Source: Variovorax jilinensis
Lineage (GTDB): Bacteria; Pseudomonadota; Gammaproteobacteria; Burkholderiales; Burkholderiaceae_C
Direction: 5' to 3'
Assembly: GCF_030316885.1 (NCBI RefSeq)
Contig: NZ_JASZYQ010000005.1
Location: 368,703 to 432,702, forward strand
Length of the DNA stretch: 64,000 bases
The notes under the pieces are model-generated. The model saw nothing but the letters and a program-made list of their open reading frames with translations, did no database searches and was not told the DNA's origin. Both the position numbers and the translations under genes were made by a program. Of this stretch, positions 16,256 to 24,555 are shown piece after piece (the stretch's first letter is position 1; every line of letters starts with the position of its first letter).

Positions 16256-17749
16256 TCAGGCGGCGGCGCACTCGTCCGCGGTGAAATAGCAGGGCAGGTC
16301 GGCCGAGCGTGGGTCGAAGGCCGAGCGGCGCGTGGCCTGCATGGAGGCCCGAACCAGCGAGCGCGCGTCGCCTGCGCGCCAGTCCTCGGCGACGCGCTGG
16401 CCGTTGCTCACGCCGCGCACCGCGAACTGATGGCGCATCAGCACGTCGAGTACCGGGCCCAGCTTGGCCGCTTCGTCCACCTTCGAGACGATCGCCTGGC
16501 GCGTCTCGCCGAGCTTGAAGGCGATCGCCGCGTCCTCGAGCGTGTCGCCGTGGGCGCCGGCATTCAGCACCAGCACGCGCTTGATGCCGGGCAGGTCGAG
16601 CAGGCCCAGCAGTTCGGGGCGCTTCGGGTCGTGCGGCGCGACGCCGGGGGTGTCGATGATCACGAGCTTCTTCTTGGCCAGCAGTTGCAGCAGGTCCTGC
16701 AGCGCGGCGCGGTCGGGTGCCAGGTGTGCCACCACGCCAAGGCTGCGGCCCAGCGCGCGCAGTTGTTCGGGCGCACCCGCGCGCTGCGTGTCGAGCGTGA
16801 TGAGTCCGACCGCACCCGGGCCGTGCAGGCGGGCGCCGAGGCCGGCCAGCTTCGCCGCGCTGGTGGTCTTGCCGACGCCGGTGGCGCCGATCAGCGCGAA
16901 GGCACCGCCTTCCTCGGGGATCGAGGTCACGGGCGACGAGCCGCCGAGCCGGCCCTCCAGGTCCGCAAGCAGCCGGCGCACCGCCTCGACGGGCTCCAGG
17001 CCCTGCGGCATGGTCTCCAGCACCGAGCGCGCGAGTCCGGGCGAATAGCCGGCCCGCACCAGCTTCAGCATGAAGTTCGACTGGATCGGGTCCTGGCGGG
17101 CCTGGCCGAGCCATGCAAGGGCGGAGAAGCGCTCGTCCATCAGGCGCCTCATCGCGCGCATCTCGGACAGCACGTCGGGCGCCGCGGGCGACAGCTCGAG
17201 CGGCATGGTCTCGGTAGGCACCTCGTCGGGATCGGGCAGCTGCCAGCGGTCCTGCGAAGACGATGACGGATGCGGCGTGCGCGCCGGTGCGGCAGCGGCA
17301 GGCATCGGGGCCGGCGCCGGTGCAGGCGTGGCGAGCACCACGGGTGGGGACGCCGGCTCGGCCTGGAGCGCAACCGCGCTCGCCACCGGCTGGGCGGCCT
17401 CGTGCTGGCGCCGCAGCATGCGTTCGCGCACGTAGTCCTGGAACGACAGCGTGCTCATCGCGAGCTGCTCGGTGTCGGCCTGCACGCCGGCGTCGATTCC
17501 GGGCACGTCGGCCGGCGCGTCGACTTCGGGCTGCGCGGCAGGGCGGGCCTGCGCGGCAGCCACGCGAGCCGTCGTGCGGGACTGCGCTTCCTCATCGAGC
17601 CGCGCGAGCGAGGCTTCGGTGGCGGCCACGACCTCGACGCCTTCGGCGACCTGGCGGTTCGACAGGATGAGCGTGGCATCGCCGAAGGCGGCCCGGGCCT
17701 TGGCAAGTGCCTCGCGCGAGGTGGGAGCCAGGAATCGTTGAATGTTCAT
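16256..17749 (-). CDS. flhF: FlhF, SRP-type GTPase for flagellar placement
   Basis: FlhF is an SRP-family GTPase that sets the number and position of flagella at the membrane. The 497-residue product has a basic N-terminal region (MNIQRFLAPTSREALAKARA), a long Ala/Pro-rich linker (about 60-185), and a C-terminal NG domain with P-loop GATGVGKTTSAAKLAG (about 288-303) and VIIDTPGVAPHDPKR. Its start overlaps the flhA stop by four bases. FlhF usually has the MinD-like FlhG (FleN) encoded next to it; here fliA follows directly and no flhG is present. Confidence 0.95.
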   Translation of the reverse strand: MNIQRFLAPTSREALAKARAAFGDATLILSNRQVAEGVEVVAATEASLARLDEEAQSRTTARVAAAQARPAAQPEVDAPADVPGIDAGVQADTEQLAMSTLSFQDYVRERMLRRQHEAAQPVASAVALQAEPASPPVVLATPAPAPAPMPAAAAPARTPHPSSSSQDRWQLPDPDEVPTETMPLELSPAAPDVLSEMRAMRRLMDERFSALAWLGQARQDPIQSNFMLKLVRAGYSPGLARSVLETMPQGLEPVEAVRRLLADLEGRLGGSSPVTSIPEEGGAFALIGATGVGKTTSAAKLAGLGARLHGPGAVGLITLDTQRAGAPEQLRALGRSLGVVAHLAPDRAALQDLLQLLAKKKLVIIDTPGVAPHDPKRPELLGLLDLPGIKRVLVLNAGAHGDTLEDAAIAFKLGETRQAIVSKVDEAAKLGPVLDVLMRHQFAVRGVSNGQRVAEDWRAGDARSLVRASMQATRRSAFDPRSADLPCYFTADECAAA

Positions 17750-19818
17750 GCGGATGCACCTCGGAGGATCGGGCCGATGCGGATGGTGTGGGTTTCGGGA
17801 ATCTCGCTGTGGCCCAGCACCTGCAGGCGAGGCGCCACGCGGCGCACCAGGCGCGAGATGGAACTGCGGATGGCGTCGGGCACCAGCAGGCAGGCCGGAA
17901 CGCCTTGCTCTTCCTGCTTCTGGGCGACCTCGGCCGCAGTGCGCGTGAAGAGCTCGGCCACGCCGGGGTCCAGCGCCGGCGCCTGCGCGTTGGCCAGCGC
18001 CTGCACCAGCAGCCGCTCGAAGCCGGGCTCGATCGCGATCACGTCGAGCTCGCGCGTCGGGCCGTAGATCTGCTGGACGATCGCGGGCGAGAGCGCGACG
18101 CGCACGCGCCGCGCGAGCTCGGCGGCATCGGTGGTCTGCCCGGCCTGTTCGGCCAGCGTCTCGACGATGGTCCGGATGTCGCGGATATGCACGGATTCCT
18201 CGAGCAGCAGCTGCAGCACCTTCTGGAAGGTGGACAGCGGCACCAGCTTGGGCACGACTTCCTCGATCAGCTTGGGCGCCAGCTTGCTCACGTGTTCGAC
18301 CAGTTGTTGGGTTTCGGTACGGCTCAGCAGTCGGGCTGCCTGAACCTGCATCAAGTGTGAAAGATGGGTGGCCATCACGGTCGGCGAATCAACGACCGTA
18401 AAGCCGGCCAATTGCGCGGACTCCTTCTGCCGCTCCTCGATCCAGTGGGCCGGCAGGCCGAAGGCCGGGTCGGTGGTCGGCGTGCCGATCAGCGGCGTCG
18501 AGATGCCGCCCGGATTGATCGCGAGGTACATGCCCGGAAAGGCCTCGCCCTCGGCCACCATCACGCCGCGCAAGGTGACGCGGTAGCCGCTGGGCTTGAG
18601 CTCGAGGTTGTCGCGCACGTGCACCGGCGGCGGCAGGAAGCCGACCTCCTGTGCGAACTTGCGGCGCACGCCCTTGATACGCACCAGCAGGTCGCCCTGC
18701 CGGTTCTTGTCGACCAGCGCGATGAGGCGGAAGCCGAGCTCCAGGCCCAGCAGGTCCACCGGCTGCAGGTCGTCCCAGCTGGCTTCGGCGTCGGCAGCGG
18801 GCGGCGGCGGCGGTGCGTCGACGGCCGGCTTCGGCCGGCGCGCGATGGCCCAGGCGCCATAGCCGAGCAGCCCCGCCATCACCAGGAACACCAGGTTCGG
18901 CATGCCGGGAATGACGCCGAGAAGTCCGAGGATGGCGGCCGTGAGCCCGAGCACCCGCGGCGAGGCGAAGAGCTGCTGCACGATCTGGCGGCCGACGTCC
19001 TCTTCCTTGCCCACGCGCGAGATCACCATCGCGGCGGCGACCGAGATGAGCAGGCCCGGGATCTGCGCCACCAGCGCGTCGCCCACCGCGAGCAGCACAT
19101 AGGTGTCGGCGGCCTTGCCGACCGGCAGGCCGTGCTGCAGCACGCCGATCGTGAAGCCGCCGATGATGCTGATGACCAGGATCAGGATGCCGGCGATGGC
19201 GTCGCCACGCACGAACTTCGAGGCGCCGTCCATGGCACCGAAGAAGTTGGCTTCTTCGGCCACTTCGGCGCGGCGGCGGCGGGCTTCCTTCTCGTCGATG
19301 GTGCCGGCGTTGAGGTCGGCGTCGACCGCCATCTGCTTGCCGGGCATCGCGTCGAGCGTGAAGCGGGCCGAGACTTCCGCGATGCGCTCGGCGCCCTTGG
19401 TCACCACCACGAAGTTGATCACCACCAGGATCGCGAACACGATCAGGCCGACCGCGAAGTTGCCGCCGATCAGGAAGTGGCCGAAGGACTCGATCACGGC
19501 GCCCGCGGCACCGGGCCCCGTGTGGCCCTCGAGCAGCACCACCCGGGTCGAGGCCACGTTGAGCGACAGCCGCATCAGCGTGGTCAGCAGCAGCACCGCC
19601 GGAAACGCGGCGAAGTCCAGCGGCCGCACCATGTAGGCGGCGACCATCATCACCATCAGCGCGACAGCGATGTTGAGGGTGAAGAAGGCGTCCAGCAGCC
19701 AGGGCGGAATCGGCAGCACCATGAGGCCGAGGATCGCCACCACCAGCAGCGGCGCCGCGGCGCGCTGGAACATCGCGCCCTGGGCCCCGAGCCATTGCTT
19801 CACCTGATCGAAGTTCAT
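17746..19818 (-). CDS. flhA: FlhA, flagellar type III export gate protein
   Basis: FlhA forms the nonameric export gate at the base of the flagellum. The 690-residue protein has about eight N-terminal membrane segments (residues about 20-310). The FHIPEP-family signature appears as LLTTLMRLSLNVASTRVVLL and in the cytoplasmic loop FTLDAMPGKQMAVDADLNAG. The C-terminal half is the cytoplasmic domain that docks chaperone-substrate complexes. Normal length. It overlaps flhB upstream and flhF downstream by four bases each, so flhB-flhA-flhF is one coupled unit. Confidence 0.98.
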   Translation of the reverse strand: MNFDQVKQWLGAQGAMFQRAAAPLLVVAILGLMVLPIPPWLLDAFFTLNIAVALMVMMVAAYMVRPLDFAAFPAVLLLTTLMRLSLNVASTRVVLLEGHTGPGAAGAVIESFGHFLIGGNFAVGLIVFAILVVINFVVVTKGAERIAEVSARFTLDAMPGKQMAVDADLNAGTIDEKEARRRRAEVAEEANFFGAMDGASKFVRGDAIAGILILVISIIGGFTIGVLQHGLPVGKAADTYVLLAVGDALVAQIPGLLISVAAAMVISRVGKEEDVGRQIVQQLFASPRVLGLTAAILGLLGVIPGMPNLVFLVMAGLLGYGAWAIARRPKPAVDAPPPPPAADAEASWDDLQPVDLLGLELGFRLIALVDKNRQGDLLVRIKGVRRKFAQEVGFLPPPVHVRDNLELKPSGYRVTLRGVMVAEGEAFPGMYLAINPGGISTPLIGTPTTDPAFGLPAHWIEERQKESAQLAGFTVVDSPTVMATHLSHLMQVQAARLLSRTETQQLVEHVSKLAPKLIEEVVPKLVPLSTFQKVLQLLLEESVHIRDIRTIVETLAEQAGQTTDAAELARRVRVALSPAIVQQIYGPTRELDVIAIEPGFERLLVQALANAQAPALDPGVAELFTRTAAEVAQKQEEQGVPACLLVPDAIRSSISRLVRRVAPRLQVLGHSEIPETHTIRIGPILRGASA

Positions 19819-20972
19819 TCGGCGCCTGCCTCGTTCGTCTTCCTGTTCAGCGGATCGAGTTCCGGCGGCACGAAGGGCTCGGGCACGGTCAGCGGCATCG
19901 GGACCTCGCCGCGCAGCGCGCTCTTGAGGCGATAGACATAGGCCAGCACCTGCGCGACGGCGGTGTAGAGGCTGGCGGGGATCGGCTGGTCGAGTTCGGC
20001 ATGGGCATACAGCGCGCGCGCCAGCATCGGCGACTGCACCACGGGAATGGCGTGCGAGGTGGCGATGTCGCGGATCTTCATGGCCAGCAGGTCGGCACCC
20101 TTGGAGATAACCTGCGGCGCGTTCATGGTGGCCTCGTCGTAGCGCATCGCGACCGCGAAGTGGGTCGGGTTCATGAGGATGAAGTCGGCGCGCGGCACCG
20201 CCGTGATGCTGCTGCGCTGCGCCATCTCGCGCGCGCTGCGGCGCTGGTGGCCCTTCATCTGCGGATTGCCGTCGGCTTCCTTGTGCTCCTGCTGCACCTC
20301 CTGGTGCGACATCCGCAGCTTGGCGCGATGGAAGTGGTTCTGCAGCGGCACGTCGATCAGTGCCGCCGCCAGCACCACGAGCATCACCAGGCTCATCCCC
20401 GAAACCAGCCAGTCCCCGAGCGCGGCCAGGCCTGCAGGCGACTGCTGCATCGCCAGCTGCGCGATGGTGACCAGCGATCCCGCGGCGAACATGTAGCCGA
20501 CGATGCCGAGCAGCGCGGACAGCAGCACCAGCTTGCCGACGTTGACCAGCTGCTGCTTGGAGACCAGGTTGCCGATGCCCGAGAGCGGATTGAGCCGGGC
20601 CAGGTCCGGCGTGATCGACTTGAGGCTGGCGACCCAGCCGCCCGTGGCCACCGTGGTGGAGATGGCGGCGGCCACCACGATGGCGGCGAAGGCGACGCAG
20701 GCCACGAGGCCCAGCAGTCCCAGGACGGTCAGGCGCTGCAGCATGTCGCCGGGCTGGGCGATGCTGGCGGCGTTGAAGTGCAGCGCCTGCGCGAGCGCGC
20801 TTCGCATCTGCTCGAAGCCGGTCGGTGCCAGCAGCAGCAGCGCGACCGCGCCGGTGCCGAGCACGGCCAGGTGGGGCAGGTCCTTCGAGCGTGCGACCTG
20901 GCCGTCCCGGCGCGCCTGGTCGAGCTTGCGCTGGGTGGCGGGAAGTTTCTTGTCCTGACTGCTGGATTCCAT
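19815..20972 (-). CDS. flhB: FlhB, flagellar export specificity switch
   Basis: FlhB is the membrane protein of the export gate that switches substrate from hook to filament type when it cleaves itself. Of 385 residues, the first 220 hold four membrane helices and the rest form the cytoplasmic domain with the autocleavage site NPTH (268-271) in FILMNPTHFAVAMRYD. The N-terminus is the usual basic KTEx-like sequence (QDKKLPATQRKLDQARRDGQ). It begins the flhB-flhA-flhF-fliA series. FliK, which triggers the switch, is encoded at 33927-35273. Confidence 0.98.
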   Translation of the reverse strand: MESSSQDKKLPATQRKLDQARRDGQVARSKDLPHLAVLGTGAVALLLLAPTGFEQMRSALAQALHFNAASIAQPGDMLQRLTVLGLLGLVACVAFAAIVVAAAISTTVATGGWVASLKSITPDLARLNPLSGIGNLVSKQQLVNVGKLVLLSALLGIVGYMFAAGSLVTIAQLAMQQSPAGLAALGDWLVSGMSLVMLVVLAAALIDVPLQNHFHRAKLRMSHQEVQQEHKEADGNPQMKGHQRRSAREMAQRSSITAVPRADFILMNPTHFAVAMRYDEATMNAPQVISKGADLLAMKIRDIATSHAIPVVQSPMLARALYAHAELDQPIPASLYTAVAQVLAYVYRLKSALRGEVPMPLTVPEPFVPPELDPLNRKTNEAGAE

Positions 20973-21049
20973 GGCGAGGCGTTGGGTCTTGCGCTCATTG
21001 TCCGGAGCGCATCGGCCTCAGAAGCACCGAACAGCGGCAGCTGTTGCCG

Positions 21050-22033
21050 TCAATTCGCGGCCGTGGCCTGCGCGCCGGCAGCAACCGCGCCCGTCTGGCC
21101 GCGTGCGACCTGCTGCTTGATCGCCTCGACCACGTCGGGGCCGTCGATGCGCGGCGTGCCGAGCAGCCTCGATTCGGCCTCGTGCGTCAGCACCGTGATG
21201 CTGATGCGGCGATTCACCGGCGCCAGGGCGTTGCCCTTGTCGAGCAGGTCGCTGGCCGCGAGGCCGACCACGCGGACCAGCTTGTCGTCGGGCATGCCCG
21301 CTGCGACGAGCTCTCGGCGCGAGGCATTCGCGCGGTCGGCCGAGAGCTCCCAGTTGCCGTAGCCGCGGTCGCCGTTGCCGTAGGGCGTGGCGTCGGTGTG
21401 GCCGGCCAGGCTGACGCGGTTCTCGATGCCGTTCAGTGCGCTGCCGATCTCGTGCAGGATGTCGCGCATCGAGGGTTTCACGAGCGCGCTGCCGGTGTCG
21501 AACATCGGTCGGTTCTGCGCGTCGACGATCTGGATCTCGAGCCCGTCGACCGTGACCTGCAGCCGGATCTGCGAGCGGAAGTCGCGCAGCTTGGGGTTGC
21601 CGGCGATCAGCGCCTCCATCTTCTCGCGCAGCGCGCTCATGCGGCGGGCATCCTGCCTGGCCTGGTCGCGCTTGGGGTCCTCGATCTGCAGCGGCGCGCT
21701 CTCGCGGCCCTTGCTGGCTTCGCTGCGGCGCACTTCGCCGACCGTGCGCGTGAGGTCCTTGCCGCCCCCGGTGACGATGCTCGAGCTGGCACCGGCGCCC
21801 GAGCCGCCGGCCATCTCGACCTTGAGCGGCGACTGGAAGTAGGAGGCGATGCCCTGCAGGTCGCCCTTGGCGGTCGAGCCCAGCAGCCACATCAGCAGGA
21901 AGAAGGCCATCATGGCCGTCACGAAGTCGGCGTAGGCGATCTTCCAGGCGCCGCCATGGTGGGCGTGCTTGGTCTTCTTCACCCGCTTGACAATGATCGG
22001 TTGGAGCTTCTTGGTGCCGGGGCTGGTGGCCAT
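21050..22033 (-). CDS. motB: MotB, flagellar stator protein
   Basis: MotB anchors the proton-driven stator to peptidoglycan. The 327-residue protein has one membrane helix (about 30-50) containing the essential proton-carrying Asp (residue 36 in KIAYADFVTAMMAFFLLMWL). A C-terminal OmpA-like peptidoglycan-binding domain follows, with SLAGHTDATPYGNGDRGYGN and NWELSADRANASRRELVAAG. The Asp and lack of sodium-stator features suggest proton use. It follows motA by 27 bases. Confidence 0.97.
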   Translation of the reverse strand: MATSPGTKKLQPIIVKRVKKTKHAHHGGAWKIAYADFVTAMMAFFLLMWLLGSTAKGDLQGIASYFQSPLKVEMAGGSGAGASSSIVTGGGKDLTRTVGEVRRSEASKGRESAPLQIEDPKRDQARQDARRMSALREKMEALIAGNPKLRDFRSQIRLQVTVDGLEIQIVDAQNRPMFDTGSALVKPSMRDILHEIGSALNGIENRVSLAGHTDATPYGNGDRGYGNWELSADRANASRRELVAAGMPDDKLVRVVGLAASDLLDKGNALAPVNRRISITVLTHEAESRLLGTPRIDGPDVVEAIKQQVARGQTGAVAAGAQATAAN

Positions 22034-22060
22034 GTCGGAATTCCTGGTTCGGCGCGCGGC

Positions 22061-22918
22061 CTACTTCTTCTTCACGTAGGTTTCGAGCTCGCCGAAGCTG
22101 GGCCGATCGGTGGAGAACAGCACCTTGCGGCCGAACTCGATGGCGGTGGCGGGGTTGTAGCCCTGCATGCTCGCCAGCAGCGTGGTCTTGATGCACTGCA
22201 GCTCCTTGGTGCCGTCCTCGGCCTTCTGCTCGAGCAGGCCGCCGAAGGGCTCGACGATGCAGTAGGCCATGAGGATGCCCAGGAAGGTGCCGACCAGCGC
22301 CGAGCCGATCATCCCGCCCAGCACCGCGGGCGGCTGGCCGACCGAGCCCATGGTGTTGACCACGCCGAGCACGGCGGCCACGATGCCGAAGGCCGGCAGG
22401 CCGCCGGCAAGCCGTGCGATCGCCGCGACCGGTGCATGGCCTTCCTCGTGGTGGGTATCGATCTCGCTGTCCATCAGCGCCTCGATCTCGTGTGCGTTGA
22501 GGTTGCCGGACACCATCATCCGCAGGTAGTCGGTGGTGAACTCGACCACGTGGTGGTCGCGCCCCACGGTCGCGTACTTCTGGAAGATGGCCGAATCCTG
22601 CGGCGCCTCGACGTCCTTCTCGATCGACATCAGGCCGTCCTTGCGCGCCTTCTGCAGGATGTCGTAGAGCATCGCCATCAGCTCGAGGTAGCGCGCCTTG
22701 GTGTACTTCGAGCCCTTGAAGGCCGTCGGCACCGCGCGCATCGTGGCCTTCAGCACCTTGGGCTGGTTGTTGACCACGAAGGCGCCGAGGGCGCCGCCGC
22801 AGATGACCATCATCTCGATCGGCAACGCATGCAGCACCACCTGGATGTTGCCGCCGTGGATGATGTAGCCGCCGAAGATGCAGCCCAGTGCAACGAGGTA
22901 ACCGATGATGACGAACAT
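22061..22918 (-). CDS. motA: MotA, flagellar stator protein
   Basis: MotA surrounds MotB in the inner membrane and contacts FliG to generate torque. The 285-residue product starts MFVIIGYLVALGCIFGGYII and has four membrane helices (two near residues 1-55, two near 160-225). The cytoplasmic loop carries the charged torque region. The motif GILMAYCIVEPFGGLLEQKA is typical. It lies downstream of flhC but a strong terminator-like hairpin separates the two, so motAB probably has its own promoter in 22919-23020. Confidence 0.97.
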   Translation of the reverse strand: MFVIIGYLVALGCIFGGYIIHGGNIQVVLHALPIEMMVICGGALGAFVVNNQPKVLKATMRAVPTAFKGSKYTKARYLELMAMLYDILQKARKDGLMSIEKDVEAPQDSAIFQKYATVGRDHHVVEFTTDYLRMMVSGNLNAHEIEALMDSEIDTHHEEGHAPVAAIARLAGGLPAFGIVAAVLGVVNTMGSVGQPPAVLGGMIGSALVGTFLGILMAYCIVEPFGGLLEQKAEDGTKELQCIKTTLLASMQGYNPATAIEFGRKVLFSTDRPSFGELETYVKKK

Positions 22919-23020
22919 GGGCGGGCGGTGATCCGTTCAGGTGGCGGAGGAAGGCGGCTCTGGCGGCGACGTGCCGCGCATGCAGCGATTGGGCCCGCGA
23001 TGCGATGCGGCCGGTGCAGC

Positions 23021-23047
23021 AAAAAGGGCCCGAACAGGGCCCCTTTT
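23021..23047 (-). terminator. Rho-independent terminator after flhDC
   Basis: On the minus strand, GGGCCC, loop TGTTC, GGGCCC is followed by a run of five T. The A/T flanks also pair apart from one bulged base, so it could work in both directions. It lies between flhC (ends 23142) and motA (starts 22918), which would insulate motAB from flhDC transcription. Confidence 0.8.
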
Positions 23048-23141
23048 CGGGTCTTAGGCGCCGCCGCCGCCGGCGTCCGTCGATCAGGGCCGGTTGGACC
23101 GCCCTTTTCGAGTCATCGGCCGCGGCTCGCGGTCGCAGAAT

Positions 23142-23681
23142 TCACTGCAGATGAATCCCACCCGCCGCCGCTCCCTTGCCTGCCCGCGCCGGCGGTTCGC
23201 ACAGACCGCAGACGAAGTGCTTCGCGTTCTCGTAGGGCTCGGTCACGAAGTGGCCGCCGCAGCGCGAGCAGGGGGTCATGTCGAGCATCTTGTTTTCCAT
23301 GAAGCGCACCAGGCGCCATGCCCGCGTGATCGACAGCTGGGGGTCGATCCCGCAGGACTCGATCTGCTCGCTGTAGAGCTGGTAGGCCTTGATCAGCACG
23401 TCGACCGGCTCCAGCTCGCTGGTCTTGGCCAGGTAGGTATGGATGTTCTGGAACAGCGACGCGTGGATGTTGGGCTGCCAGGTGAGGAACCAGTCGGTGG
23501 AGAAAGGCAGCTGGCCCTTGGAGGGCGACTTGCCCGCCACTTCCTTGTAGAGCCGCAGCAGGCGCTCGTAGGAGAGTTCGGTCTCGCTCTCGAGCACCTG
23601 CAGGCGGGCGCCCAGGTGGATGAGGCTGACGGCGCGGCCGATCTGGCGCGAATCGCCCAGCACGCTCTTGGAAGTCGCCAT
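23142..23681 (-). CDS. flhC: FlhC, master flagellar regulator subunit
   Basis: FlhC joins FlhD to form the FlhD4C2 activator of class 2 flagellar promoters. The 179-residue product has the family opening (RQIGRAVSLIHLGARLQVLE), LPFSTDWFLTWQPNIHASLF, and a zinc site made of two Cys pairs, CSRCGGHF and CGLC, in the C-terminal part. Length is slightly short of the E. coli protein (192). It follows flhD with an 18-base gap and ends before a strong terminator. Confidence 0.97.
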   Translation of the reverse strand: MATSKSVLGDSRQIGRAVSLIHLGARLQVLESETELSYERLLRLYKEVAGKSPSKGQLPFSTDWFLTWQPNIHASLFQNIHTYLAKTSELEPVDVLIKAYQLYSEQIESCGIDPQLSITRAWRLVRFMENKMLDMTPCSRCGGHFVTEPYENAKHFVCGLCEPPARAGKGAAAGGIHLQ

Positions 23682-23699
23682 GGCTCTTTCTCCGCGTGT

Positions 23700-24038
23700 T
23701 CAGGGGGCGATCGTCTCGGCCGCGTAGCGGCCCGCCATCACGATGCCTGCGTGCAGCCGCGTCGTGGCGTCGTTGGCCGTGCGGTTGCCGAGGTTGTGGT
23801 GCGTCAGGAGGTTCCAGACCATGTCGTCGTCGGCGCGGAAGCGGCACAGCAGCATGCTGCCCGAGGCGATCTTCATGATCTGAGCCGGCGAGAGCGCCGC
23901 GATCAGGTCGGCCGATTCTTCCGGCAGGCCGAGGCGGAACAGCGCCTGGGCCTTGTCGGCCCGGATCAGGCTCTGCGCCAGCATCAGGTAGGTGAGGTTG
24001 GCTTCACGGATCTCGGCAAGGATCTGCTCGCTGGTCAT
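23700..24038 (-). CDS. flhD: FlhD, master flagellar regulator subunit
   Basis: FlhD is the partner of FlhC in the class 1 activator. The 112-residue start at 24038 gives MTSEQILAEIREANLTYLML, then the FlhD core QSLIRADKAQALFRLGLPEE and SPAQIMKIASGSMLLCRFR. The Cys in that last motif fits the known inter-subunit Cys. An in-frame ATG at 24212 would add 58 atypical residues and is not favoured. It faces fliC across a long A/T-rich gap that should hold the class 1 promoter. Confidence 0.96.
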   Translation of the reverse strand: MTSEQILAEIREANLTYLMLAQSLIRADKAQALFRLGLPEESADLIAALSPAQIMKIASGSMLLCRFRADDDMVWNLLTHHNLGNRTANDATTRLHAGIVMAGRYAAETIAP

Positions 24039-24555
24039 CTGTTTACTTTCGAGGGACAAGTCCCGGGTGGGTTGAAGGTTTCTGCGTCGACTTGAGAAAA
24101 CTTTAACCTGTAAACAAATGTCACTAATCTGGCTATTTATCTGTGCGTTTTCATTGAATTGGACGGTCAAAACAGCGGCAAATTTGACTGAACTAATACG
24201 GAATTCGGACATCGCGCATCTCGCACTGAATACGAAACGATTCGATTTCCTCCAAATCAGCGTTTAAGCCACGTAACCGTCCATTTTTTAAAAATGTTTC
24301 TAAAAGTTGGTATTAGTTGGCACTCCGCACAAACCCGTGGTCATTCCCCCACACGCATTCGGAGGCCCGCGCGATGTTCTTCGGCATGGCGCAGGACATC
24401 TTGAGGGTGCAGACGAAAAAATATAGGGCTCAAGCCGCGGCCGGCTCGAACCGAAAACCAACCCAACGGGTCACGAATGCGATCCGCCAGGCAGCCAGCC
24501 TCTTTGCTGGCATGACATTGGCAGAGATGCCGTTAAACAGTTAAAGGAGCTTTCC
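24039..24555. promoter_or_regulatory. Long A/T-rich control region between flhD and fliC
   Basis: This 517-base gap separates divergent flhD and fliC. Its central part (about 24060-24320) is much richer in A and T than the rest of the window, with runs such as TTTTTTAAAAAT near 24290. A region of this kind upstream of flhDC suits the many regulators that act there in other bacteria. I could not place a flhD promoter with confidence; TTGACC (minus strand, near 24165) lacks a well-spaced -10. The fliC promoter candidate is listed separately. Confidence 0.55.
24430..24457 (+). promoter_or_regulatory. Candidate sigma-28 promoter for fliC
   Basis: TCAAGCCG, 12 bases, ACCGAAAA. It resembles the FliA consensus (TAAAGTTT-N11-GCCGATAA) with one extra spacer base, about 100 bases before the fliC ATG. 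Weaker than the flgM and EAL-HDOD sites, but fliC is the classic FliA target and no better match lies in the leader. Confidence 0.5.

Noticed and set aside
18364..19935. A 523-codon plus-strand open frame opposite flhA
   Set aside because: Antisense to the strongly conserved flhA and its join with flhB; composition is His/Arg/Glu-rich low complexity.
24317..24335. TGGCAC near 24318 as a sigma-54 (-24/-12) promoter
   Set aside because: The required GC at the -12 position is missing at the correct spacing.
24317..24544. A 75-codon frame in the fliC leader
   Set aside because: It covers the fliC promoter region, shows no family features and has no ribosome site; probably untranslated leader.
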